Made by a program: the position numbers and the translations under genes
The notes under the pieces: generated by a model
The model's input: the letters and a program-made list of their open reading frames with translations, nothing else
Told to the model about the DNA's origin: nothing
Databases searched by the model: none
Part shown: positions 11,407-22,000 of the stretch, piece by piece
How the letters are laid out: each line of letters begins with the position of its first letter
Numbering within the stretch: the first letter of the stretch is position 1
Source: Trichuris trichiura
Lineage: Eukaryota > Nematoda > Enoplea > Trichinellida > Trichuridae
Direction: 5' to 3'
DNA: 64,000 nt
Assembly: GCA_037903355.1 (NCBI GenBank)
Contig: JBAJFE010000050.1
Coordinates: forward strand, 372,001 to 436,000

Positions 11407-14400
11407 CTAAAAAGTTGTAGGCACTACCATCGAAGCTGAGACGAAGGGGGCAACATCACTGACGCAGCAAAGGCAATTGCATAATGTTCTAGTGGCTCTA
11501 CGAATAGGATGATTCATAGTCAAATTAATCATAGCATAAAGCGGCAAACTCATCACGTAAAGTAACCATTCGACTTCCGGATAAATGCTGCCAACAGGCA
11601 TGAAAGCCCAAGCCAGCTGAACAATAGTGGGTAGTGTAATCATGGAAAATGTTACCATTACGATCACCATAGTTGATCGTAATAGTTTTGCTTCCCGTTT
11701 GACTTGAAGATTTCGAATGGCATTATCACTCGCTTTGCATCGCCTTATTAGCAACATAGCAAATAACATAAGCGCAACCGAAATAGTGCTCAGTAGGCAA
11801 TTGAATGAATAATGAAGTGTGAAGAGAACATGCGGAACGGTGGTCTTCAGAAAGCATAAAGCGGTCGTTTTTCTCTCTCTGAAATTGGGCATTAGAACTC
11901 CTATCCACGCAATTATGATGTCGACGTGAGTCAACAAAAGGATGCTAAAAAGTGAGTACACACGAACTGCGCGACTCGGTCTGCTGTGATTGATAGCTGC
12001 CAGCGCCGTAAACAATTGTTCGACTGCCAAACCGAATAAACTTGTCGACATCAACGTGTCGCCAATGACATAAAAGGAAACATGCGGCAAAAACATACAG
12101 TCTATTGCTCGCATTTGTTGTTGGACTAGATGTTCGTCCGCAATCCTTCGAATGTAACCCACCGCGAAAGCAACACCGCTCACAACTGTTCCAACAGAGT
12201 AAACTGAAATCAAGAACACTTAAAGGACGGCAAAACCGAAAGCGAGATGTGACAGACATTGAAACAGATCTTACAAGAACAAAAAGTTTAAATTGAAAGC
12301 TTTTGCGATACAAGCTAGCCATCATTTCTTATTCGTACATACTCATACGCGGCGTCGCGATGGACGTTCACGTTTGGAATTCAACGTAACAATACAGCGC
12401 ATGTTTAGCAGCGCAACACTTTTCGCCTTACTGCATTAACAGAGGAAATAGTTCGAAGATGTGATGTTTTGGTACGAGACTATGTGTTTTCATGTTAAAC
12501 TGTCTTTATTACGGATCTCCTGTCCCGTTGATACGAATAATTAACAAAAATTTTTCTCCGGAGCTTTCGGGTCTGTCACAACCCGTCGTCAGCGGTCAAG
12601 ATGTGTGTGCAATTTATGGGGGGAGATTTGTCTTGCATCGTTTTCCAACGTTTAAACCGAGGGTTTTAAAGTTTTCCATTGGAAATTTTTTCTGTGTCTG
12701 TCCACTGCCGCTTCTCTTGTTTCGTGAATTTTGTAGGGCTGTATGTGTGTGTGTGTATATATATATTTATTATTTAACCTATTTTCTTGCGTCTTCAATT
12801 CCTGTTTTTTTCATTTTCGTCCATTTTTGTATCCATTTTTGTGAATTTTGCCCCTTGTTTCTTCCAAGTAATTTGTGGCTCTCTTTAATTTTCCATTTCT
12901 TCTATGTTTGTAATGACTTGTTCCTTAACTTTTTCCACGTGCTTTTGTATCCTATCCATCCAATGAGCAACACTTGTGCGGGTGATAATATTTGTCCATA
13001 CATCACTTATATCTGCCCCTTGATCACGGTTAAAGGTTACATTGTGTTTAATGTATAGGGCCTCTTTAAGTTTTCTTAAACGCAGGTTGCTTTCATAACA
13101 TAAGACTTTGGGCCGGAGTAAGCGGAAGCTTGTATTGCTTTGTCCATGGTGATTCTTGGATTTGATATTGGTCTTCCGCGTTGAGCAATTGGGGTGCCAC
13201 TATTGTCGAGAATATTTTTTGTTTTTTTATAACAGTTTAGCTTTTTAATGTGTTCGCTGAATCTAAGTTCTAAAGTATTGCCTGTTTCTCCAACGTAAAC
13301 TTCTGAACACGCACATTCAACTGCGTATACTAGGCCCGTTTTTTCGGCTGTAGGAATTTTTCTTTTGTCAGTACGAAGAATCGATCTGAGATTGGCGAAA
13401 TTCTTGAAATAGACTCTGAAGCCTAATCTTTTTCGTAACTGGATAATTTTCTCGCCTAATCCTACTACATAGGGAACAACTAAATGTGGAATGTGCGAAA
13501 TGTTTGGTTCAGGGGGTTCACGTTTGCGTAGTTTGTACTTGAATACTTGGTCAATGAAGGATTTAGGATAATGATTTTTGTAGAAGACTTTTCTAATATA
13601 GTTAAGTTCCGGCTTTAGATATTCAGGATCGCATATATTGATCGCCCTATCGACCATTCCGGAGACGATACCTCGCATTACTGATCGTGGGTGATGTGAT
13701 GACAAGTTGAGATATTGGTCAGTTTGCGTGGGTTTTCTATAGACTCTGGTTTTAAGCCCTTCATTTGTGCGAATAATAAGCACATCTAGAAAGGGAAGGG
13801 TTTCGTGAATTTTGTAGGGCTGTATGTGTGTGTGTATATAAATATATACACACACACATAGAGCCCTACAAAATTCACGAAACAAGAGAAGCGGCAGCTG
13901 ACAGACACAGAAGAAATTTCCAATAGAAAACTTTTAAACCCTCGGTTTAAACGTTGGAAAACGATGCAAGACAAATCTCCCCCCCATAAATTGCACACAC
14001 ATCTTGACCGCTGACGACGGGTCGTGACAGACCCGAAAGCTCCGGAGAAAAATTTTCGTTAATTATTCGTATCAACGGGACAGGAGATCCGTAATAAAGA
14101 CAGTTTAACAGGAAATAGTTCATGTTAATTTAGTTCATTATCATAACGAATATATATCGATTGGCTACATCACTTCCTGAATCCGGTATTTAACTTACTA
14201 GCAGTGCAAGTTTAGTTGTAAGAAACCATATCGCTTTCAGTAAGCTTGAAAATCAATAATGAAACTGGTATCCTCTTTTAGAAAACGAGGCGTTCTCATC
14301 GTACGTCACCGTCAACAAAAAGGCAGGGAAAGTAAACTTAAAGATAACGCATTCGCTAGTCCGTATTGTAGGTGGAATTTTTTCTACTCAAAATTTGCCA

Positions 14401-15355
14401 ACTCTTATTTTTGATCAAGAACGATTGCATTAGGTTGCTAACTGACCAAGCTTGAATGGCCTAGTAACGAGCGGATAAATAATTATCCAACGAAATCGCA
14501 GTACGCGAGGCTAAACTACGAAAGGCTTTTGAACAAATGATGCAATGTTTTTAGCTAATCGAATCACCCCCACTTATTAAATCATATCACGCGCACGCAA
14601 ATTCAAAGTGAAGCGGTGCAAAAAATTGCAGAAATTCTACAGCCTTTGATTTGGCATTAATAAATTACTCTTCGCCACAAGGATACTGTAACTTTTAAAT
14701 CGAAAAAATATTAGCAGGTTTTTGAATATTTTTTATACTCCATACCCACCTGAGAGCTTTAAAAGCTAATTTATTCTATCTCTGCTACTTGCCATTATTA
14801 GCATTAAGTTGTTGATGTACTGTTGCAAATAAAGTTTTTAAGACTTAGCTTTCGGGACCCGAAGGGTCCCGAAAGCTAAGTCTTAAAAAGTTAAACAAAA
14901 TGGAGTTCAATAAGGGCAATACTCATTTCACCGCTAAGTCGTGGCCAACATCAGCTACAAATATGGCTTGAAAAAATTTATTAGGTTCCACGCTACGCGT
15001 TTGTATTGTCGCTAACGCGTCGGTTGACTTTGCAAGGAAATGTTTGCCGGCCGCTTTGTTGTTCGGCTATTAGTTCGATGGACAAATTAATTTCTCTTCA
15101 ACCGCAACCGCACGCTCTCAGGGCGATTCAATACTACGATAAAAAAAAAGTTACGTTACCGGCAATGAAGGGTTGTGATCTCCATAGACGATATTTCACC
15201 ATAACAAGTAGCAGAAATAAGTTGGCACATACTGCTACTATGCTCAAAACGGCCAATGCTATCCAAGTGCTTGTGAGCAGTTCGTCTTCAGAGAAAAGAT
15301 TATCATGCACAATTTTTATTGAAGTATTTGTTCCGATGAACAACACCTCTTGCAT
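11407..15355 (-). CDS. Seven-helix G protein-coupled receptor, chemoreceptor-like, 2 exons
   Basis: Exon 1 is 15355-15160 (65 codons plus one base), donor GTAACG; exon 2 is 12203-11407 after the acceptor TTGATTTCAG. Phases agree and give 330 residues. Exon 1 holds an extracellular N-terminus with an N-glycosylation site (NTS) and helix 1 (WIALAVLSIVAVCANLFLLL). Exon 2 starts in helix 2 and carries helices 3 to 7, including a VEQL motif in the position of DRY, a basic loop before helix 6 (KREAKLLRSTM) and a degenerate helix-7 end (YAMINLTMNHPIRR). This is rhodopsin-like in layout and most like nematode Srsx-type chemoreceptors. Ligand unknown. The 2956-bp intron contains the Penelope-like element, and the intron must be removed for function. 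Confidence 0.78.
12558..12595 (-). ncRNA. Hammerhead-like ribozyme motif in left Penelope terminal repeat
   Basis: Minus strand: CCG, CTGACGA, CGGGTT...GACCCG stem II (one G-T pair) with loop GTGACA, GAAA, GCTC, CGG. Stem I is CCG/CGG. Penelope-like elements are known to carry minimal type I hammerheads in their terminal repeats; the AGCT in place of stem III would again favour a dimer. Confidence 0.65.
13076..13885 (-). pseudogene. Penelope-like polyprotein fragment: RT C-terminal part plus GIY-YIG endonuclease
   Basis: An open frame of 269 residues. The first 24 or so residues are read through the terminal repeat and its microsatellite. From LPFLDV onward it is a Penelope reverse transcriptase end (RVYRKPTQTDQYLNLSSHHP, a hallmark block), followed by a basic linker and a GIY-YIG nuclease domain with GLVYAVECACSEVYVGETGN and a downstream arginine and SEH. 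The RT active-site region is absent, so the protein cannot copy RNA. I call it a broken remnant; the nuclease domain itself looks intact. Confidence 0.85.
14008..14045 (+). ncRNA. Hammerhead-like ribozyme motif in right Penelope terminal repeat
   Basis: Plus strand: CCG, CTGACGA, CGGGTC...GACCCG stem II with a 6-nt loop, GAAA, GCTC, CGG. It is antisense to the element's coding strand, the inverted partner of the copy at 12558-12595. The stem II G-T pair of the left copy is a perfect pair here, so pairing is kept despite sequence change. Confidence 0.65.
14835..14889. repeat. Perfect 26-bp palindrome made of two hammerhead 3' halves
   Basis: Two exact 26-base arms (14835-14860 and 14864-14889) around the triplet GAA. 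Each arm, read outward, is GGGTCCC-GAAAGCTAAGTC, resembling the 3' half of the hammerhead-like motifs (stem II strand, GAAAGC, cleavage dinucleotide, stem I start). The 5' half with CTGATGA is absent. It lies in the receptor intron, 0.7 kb from the Penelope-like element, and ends with AAAGTTTTTAAG-type flanks like the element ends. Confidence 0.75.
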
Positions 15356-18300
15356 TCGTCAAAAACTGAAAGCAACACACATTATTGTATGGCATAGCTA
15401 ACATTCAAGCGGGAAACGATCACTTAAGCTTGTAAACGCGCTTTTAAAATGCAGTTGGCACTTTGAAAGTTGCCAAAAATTTGCATACGCATCCGGCTAG
15501 ACTTGTATTCATTTCAAAATGCCTTCGATAAGGCAGTTCAAAGGCTTCGAATGAAGCAAACGACTTCGCCGCTGCCTCACCCACTTATCGATAGGAATAG
15601 CATTGAGGATGCCGCTTTCCTTTGCGAATGAATAAATCATTGTGATTTATTACGTCACTTCCGCCTTTGAAAAGAAGCGCCATTGAAAATCAAATTGTGA
15701 ATGACGTTGACGAAATAGACATGCTCAGCAACAAAGACTTTTCTTTGTATTTTGAACTCCCTTTTGCGCAATAAAATATAAAACATAGCAGCACCTGCTT
15801 TCGCAAGTAAATTGGTAATTCCTGTTGACAAGTTGCGTTACAGATTTGCTGACACGTGCTTATATGCATTTAGTTACATCAGCTAATGATTTGGTCGAGT
15901 TAAAAGCGACAGTTCTAACGGATAAATATTAAAAAAAAACTATTCATTATAAAGGAAAAACCCGCCGTAGTTATACAATGAAATAATAAACGTAACTGTA
16001 ATTAAAGTAGGCGTTCCACAGAGGCTCATTAATTGTTGAACGAGGAAACCTCAATCGACTAAACTCACTCATAGGCAACAAGTGCGACCATAAGTCAAAC
16101 AGTTGGAAACAAGGCTGCATACAATAGCCACTTTATAACGTGTATCAATTATTCGCGCTATGTATTACAAAAATTACAGCAGCGGAACAATCAGCAGCTA
16201 AAAATAAGTATCTACTACAAGCAAAATTAGTTGGTTACGTAGTTAAAAACAATGTCATGCATAATGCTTTCGTGCAAAGATAAAATCCTCTATGACGACC
16301 TACTTCCAAGACGCGTCGACGGAAAGTGTATACGGACAATAAGGTTCAATAGGAAAACAACCAATTCGAAGCAGTCGAGCAAGGATGGCAATCAGCCTCG
16401 CCGCTGTTAATCTAAAGGCTTAGTTACATCGTAGACAATTATCTGCAAAGTAACATCAGCCACCTTATCAGCCATGTATAATCAACAGAATGAGTTGCGA
16501 ATAGCAAATTCGACGGGAGCAAAAGATGGATCTTCCTGTTTTTACCGCTTTTTCACCTTAATCAACGCTTATAAATTAAATAATACGTAATCATAAACCA
16601 AAATGGAAAAATGCGATTGATGCTAACTAATTATAAATAATGCAGCGCGTTGTTCGATCCGCCTTTTGCCTTTAATTATGCAAATTAATGCTTAAGGAAA
16701 GGATTAATTCCGAATGAAGATACTGACGATGAGGATATAAAATCTGCCTGCTTGTTTATACTGTTAATAAAAGAGTGAAGTTCGCATGCACTTTCGAAAT
16801 ATTCAAATCAGACAAAGCCTCATTACAGCATAGTTCTAATGAACTACGTGCATGAGCTAATGCTGTTGGAACGACTAAGTGTTAATAAAAGATGAAACGG
16901 TTCTGCCTACGTGCCAGTGCGTTGGGCGGCAATCGATTCCGATTGAAAAGACTAGTCGAAACAAATACGCTAACAGGTTACCTTTTTGTTCTCAGTATTA
17001 ATCATTGAAGCAAAGAGCAAATGAGCAATAGATACTTCCTCGTACTTTACTAAAGCATCAGATAACATTTTTTGCATTCTTTCACTGGCAAGAGCGAAAA
17101 ACGAAAGATGATCAGTTGCGTTAAAACCTGTCTTTTACCCGCTGTTGCTTTTATATTTACTTCCTTTTTAACTCACTAGTAAGCATCCATAAGAAGGGCT
17201 TAAAGAAAAAACATTGGTCTTTTTTTTTTTTTAATAAAAATCTTTCCCAGAAAACAGCGAATACGGCAATGGGGTTACGTTTAGAAAAAAAGATGGCATT
17301 AATTTAAGCGCGTTAAAATTCTGTGCAAAAAAGTTATTATAAAATATAGTTAGTGCTTATTTCAAGTTCGCTCCATAGCCGACCTAAGCAAAAGCGCGTA
17401 TGGATGACATGACGCAGCACACCAAAGGCCAGCTGGTCGCAGTCTCTAGTTTCTCAAGGCAAATTTTTCAATTTACTCGTCCACTCAGCTGCCTCTAAGG
17501 AGATTTGTATAAACAGCCTTCAGATTATAAGAGGAACAATGATAACCATTCGTGAAAATCATTTTGAAAAAATTCTTACCGTCTAATCTCTGCTCACGGT
17601 GCCAACAAAAGCTGAAATAACACGCGTCTATTTCTTGAAACGAGAATCACCAATCAGGAGTCCATTGAGACGAAGTGGAGCATATTACGGCTGTGACGTA
17701 ACACGATAGTCTGAATGAACTAGCCAGTCGTCATACGGTAATGAATTAGTCGCAAATTGTTTCGTTCTGCTAATACATTAAGACGCTGTCACGATAGGGT
17801 AAGTCTTCTTTAAGTCGTTAAATTTTGTTCTGCAATAATATCGCTCTCAGCAATAATGCTTACTAATATTTCGCTCTCAATATATATATATATATATATA
17901 TTGCAATTCTGAAGTACAAATTCATAATTACAAAGCATTTTTATGCTAATTTAAATCTTTTGCCAAAGGCAAAGCAAAAAGAAAAAAAGTTTAATGAAGT
18001 CAAAGGACCGCTGAAACTATCCATTATTCAAAAGCCGCAGTTAAAAAGCGGGAATGAATTTTTTCTACACATTTGCGTAATTCGTAAAGGTTATAAAACC
18101 TATTGTTTAAACAGTGGATTTGAGAAACGATTTCCCGCGTTAGTTATCCGTACATTTCTGCACGGGTCGTTCGTCTTACCGACTTATGCGCATCCGTAAA
18201 TTTCAAACTCAACAGAAAACATCACAATTCAATGCTTTCATACCAGCATTGCAACGCGGACTTACGCGAACATGTAAGACTGACATTTCATTTCCTATGA

Positions 18301-19041
18301 CGGCAATGCAATAATGACAAAGACGCCTTTGACGAAAAGTTTCTTCTAAAAGCGTTCAGGTAAAAAAGATACACGCGAAATTAAACGTATACCTTTCGAA
18401 AAACTTACAAGGACGCTTTCATTGCTCTTTCTTCACTCGCCGACGATGCAGAAGCGTTCAGGAAAGTTGGTCCTGCAAATAGAATTCGCTCGCTGCTAAA
18501 AAAAGATCCATATTTCATCTATACCATAGTGGATACCAGCAGTGAATGAGTTTTTCCCTTTTTAGCATAAATGAAGTACGTTTAAAAATTTTTTTTAAAT
18601 TTCTAAAAATAACAAACTCACGCTTCAGTACTTAAACGCCAAATACGGTCTGTTTCATTGCGCTGTCGAACTCGCTGAAAATGAAAAGCTGCTACTTTTA
18701 GTACCGCTTTAACAATAGGCTCTACTTGTACGCCTTACAAATGAGCAAATCTACTTAGTTCTTCTTCTGTCTTAATAAAGTTTGATTAAATCCGCATAAA
18801 ATCGATTTTAAGCAGAAAAAAATAAAACGACTCCTCGCTGGAGAGCTTATTACTTTTTTGAACGCGAAGTGTACCAACTGTTTGGGTAGAAATGTTTCAG
18901 ATCGCAATTAAAAATTACACTAAGAGAACAGCACGTTGCAACGGCATTGCACACGTCAGAACTACTTGATTCAACAAGGAAACTTCAACCGTTAGAATTG
19001 AAAAACAAACAATAATGATAACTGTTCCAGTTTGGCCAAGC
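15356..19041. other. Intergenic spacer, AT-rich
   Basis: Spacer between the receptor start and the end of the coiled-coil gene, which are both on the minus strand. It holds a (TA)n run at 17880-17903 and homopolymer tracts. I find no exon with convincing codon pattern and splice sites, and no RNA gene. Confidence 0.4.
17880..17903. repeat. (TA)n microsatellite
   Basis: About twelve tandem TA units. No flanking element structure seen. Confidence 0.8.
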
Positions 19042-22000
19042 TCATTCGGGATTGACCGTCGTGTTGGATTGCTTGTCCGTTTTCTTCTGCACCGTTTCCG
19101 CTCCGTCTTTCTCAACCTTTCTGAAAGAATAATCGGATGACTTTTTTCCAAGGCTTAAAAATGCCGACAATTGGAGGAAACGTACATTTTACGTTCGCAA
19201 TCGGTCAACTTGTAACGAAGTTTGGCACATTCGGATTTCAGTTCGCGAACTTCCAATTCCAACTGGCTGCGTCTAATATCGGAAAGTTCCGGTTGACAAC
19301 GTAGCAACTTCAATTCCAAATTCAAATTTTCCAACTGACGCTTACGCTGAAAGGCAACAAAGGAGCGCACTTATCTTTGAACAACAAGTCGGTATACTGT
19401 CACTTTTCCAAATTTCACATTCATTTAAACAAAGTAGAAAGCGATCGATGTCATTAAATGTCTGTCTAATTGACGTTAAAACAAGAATGGGAAAACACAT
19501 TTGTTTTCATAAACTTTACGGATATAACGACATATCTGATACGTTATTTATCTCATCTATCAGGTTGAGCTTTGGCGGCAAATCGCGCCACGTCGCCGGC
19601 GCTAAATAAACAATAATCAAAAAGTCAAAATCAGTAATACGCAGGTTTAAAAGGCGATCTAAATATGGAGTACAAAAGTTTAAACGGAAGGCGCCCTCTT
19701 CCTTCGTTAAGATAACATCTTTAAGCCGGCTAAAGCTCAAAACAAAATGAACGAGATTCAACATGATAAAAACACAGCAAAACTAGTAAATTTAATATTA
19801 AAAAAGTAAATTGAAGCGAACAAAATCAAAATAAAAGAAACATTACAACAACGAAATTTAGTGACTTTCAGTTTTATTCTCTTCCAGCGTTACCAAGACG
19901 ATACTGATTTGGGCTCTGTTGCGAACACATTATTACGTTCTTAAAAAAATGACTCAGCAAAACTCGTATATAAAGCAATTCCAAACTTAAAAGCCCACTT
20001 ATTATTTAACATTAACAATTGGCTGAAGCGCTCAGTTCCGAAGAAAAGAAAATGAAAAGCAAATAGCTGCAAGCGACGCCTCCTTACGCTTACGCCATTG
20101 AGGTGTAGCTTGAACGACTTCAAATTTAAAAGTATTACTATAGAATTTTCAGGTATCTAGTCACTTGTCCCTCCTACACACTACCGTTGACCTTTTATGA
20201 TGTTCAAGCTCGACGAGCTCAAGTACTCACCTATTCAAAAATAATTGGGCCGCTAGTTTTAGCTTACCTAAACGTATGCCAAAACATAAGTCGAGCTGCG
20301 TCCTAGCGAGTCGATAATTAACGAAGCGCCCGCTGAATGGTCATCGAACATGAGCATCAATAACGGTTGACGGTAGTGCGGGTGGATAAATGATTAACAA
20401 TGCAAATTTTCTTACGCATTAACCAACGAAATGCATACTGATAAGATTAACTATCTAGACGATTGGAGTTAGTAGCTGATAAACAGCAATCATCTACTGC
20501 TATCGTAAAAATAATATTTTTGTCTTTTTGGTTTTCTTTGTAACCAGTTTTCTCAGTTCGTCTTATTGATGATAAGAAATCTTTCGAATATAAATACAAG
20601 CTCTTGTAGCAAGCACGAAAGCATTACCAGCAATTCGTGTGGCTACCCTTCAAAAAAACTGAAGCCTTATTTCAGCCTTCTTTCCATCCTGCAGATAGCA
20701 CCCGTCATGGACCCAGTAGGTCCCCCTTAGCACCAGGCTTTTCTTTGGGAAGCTAAAACTTTCCATTTGAACAGAAAGCTCACCTCGGAACTTTCCGTCT
20801 CTTTCAAAGTAAGTCTTTGTAACAAAGCCAGATTATCGGACTCGAGGCTAAGTACAGACTGCCTTAGGTCGGCAACATCTCGCTGAAAAGACTCGTTCTG
20901 CTTCAGCATTGCATCTCGATCAGCCTCCAATTCTTTAAGCATCGCTCTAGTTTTTGAAAATTGCTCTCGATATATTTCAACTTCTTTCAAAAGCTAAAAT
21001 AACGCTCGTATACAACTTCTAATTGTTAGGAAGAAGAAGCAGATTAAGAGACTAGTAGAAAAAAATGGAAAAACAATAAAACTAACATTCTGCTTTTCCA
21101 TATTTAACAGCTGCACTTCACTGGTGGCGCTATCGTTGGCAACCAAAGGGGATTTGGCTTCCTTGAGCATACGCTGATATTCCGCTTCCTTAAAAGGAAC
21201 TTAAGAAGCAATTGAAACGCGCGCGCATCGAAGAGATAAACCCTGTCTTGCATAAGTGATTCGAAATTGTGCAACTGGTCAATGCTGCTGCGCAGAGCGG
21301 ACTGCCAATACTCCTTGTCGATCAATGCTTGCCTTAAGTCGTTTTCCAAATTCTAAAAATACGCAACAACATCCCAGGTCTATTAACATACGCCTTTTTT
21401 GAACCATTTTACCTTCACTGTTTGAGCAAGCTGACCGTGCTCCTCCCTTTGTCGCAACAGCTCCGCTTCCATTGCATTGCGGCTGTACTCGGCCCGCTTT
21501 CTTGCGTCCGTGGCGGATTCCAACGCTTTAGTCATACGGTATAAGCTGGCTTCTTGATCCGCAAGTTTCGATTGGAATTTACTTGGAGGGAAAAAATACT
21601 ATCGTAGAATCTTGGAAAACGACCAAAATGACTTTACCTGTATTCAGCTTCCAGCTGAGCGGTCATCTTTTTCAACTCCGCAGTTTCTTGATCCTTAAAA
21701 AATCAATACAATTACGCGTCACGTGATAAGAGGATTTAAAGTAAAACAATTTAATAAATATTTACGAAAACAAAACTAGGCATACCCTTCCTTTTGCATT
21801 GGCAGTGGCTGCTTGGGCGCTAGTGCCGGCGGGATATTCAGGTTCTAAAGTACAGTACTTTCCAAACTGAACCTATACGTAAGATGAGAGACCTTTACGG
21901 AGAGATATCCACTCCGGGACATCGGTCGCCTTATCAAGCATATCTTTTTTCCGGTCAGCCAAAACGCTGAAAAGTTTTTTATGCAAATTTTAAATAAACA

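Larger units (their letters stand above)
12455..14109 (-). mobile_element. Truncated Penelope-like element with inverted terminal repeats
   Basis: Flanked by a 12-bp direct repeat AGGAAATAGTTC (12443-12454 and 14110-14121). The terminal arms, about 12494-12765 and 13835-14109, are inverted copies ending ACTGTCTTTATTACGG, and each contains a hammerhead-like motif and ends inside in a (GT)n/(TA)n tract. The left side has an extra 39-bp tail (12455-12493), as is common for Penelope insertions. The middle encodes the C-terminal half of the Penelope protein on the minus strand. The reverse transcriptase catalytic core is missing, so this copy is 5'-truncated and non-autonomous. It sits in the intron of the receptor gene. 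Confidence 0.88.

Noticed and set aside
12492..13058. 188-codon plus-strand open frame
   Set aside because: It is antisense to the Penelope-like protein fragment and its terminal repeat and includes a GT/TA microsatellite.
15006..15401. 131-codon plus-strand open frame
   Set aside because: Antisense shadow of receptor exon 1 (15355-15160, minus), which has helix 1 and a matching donor.
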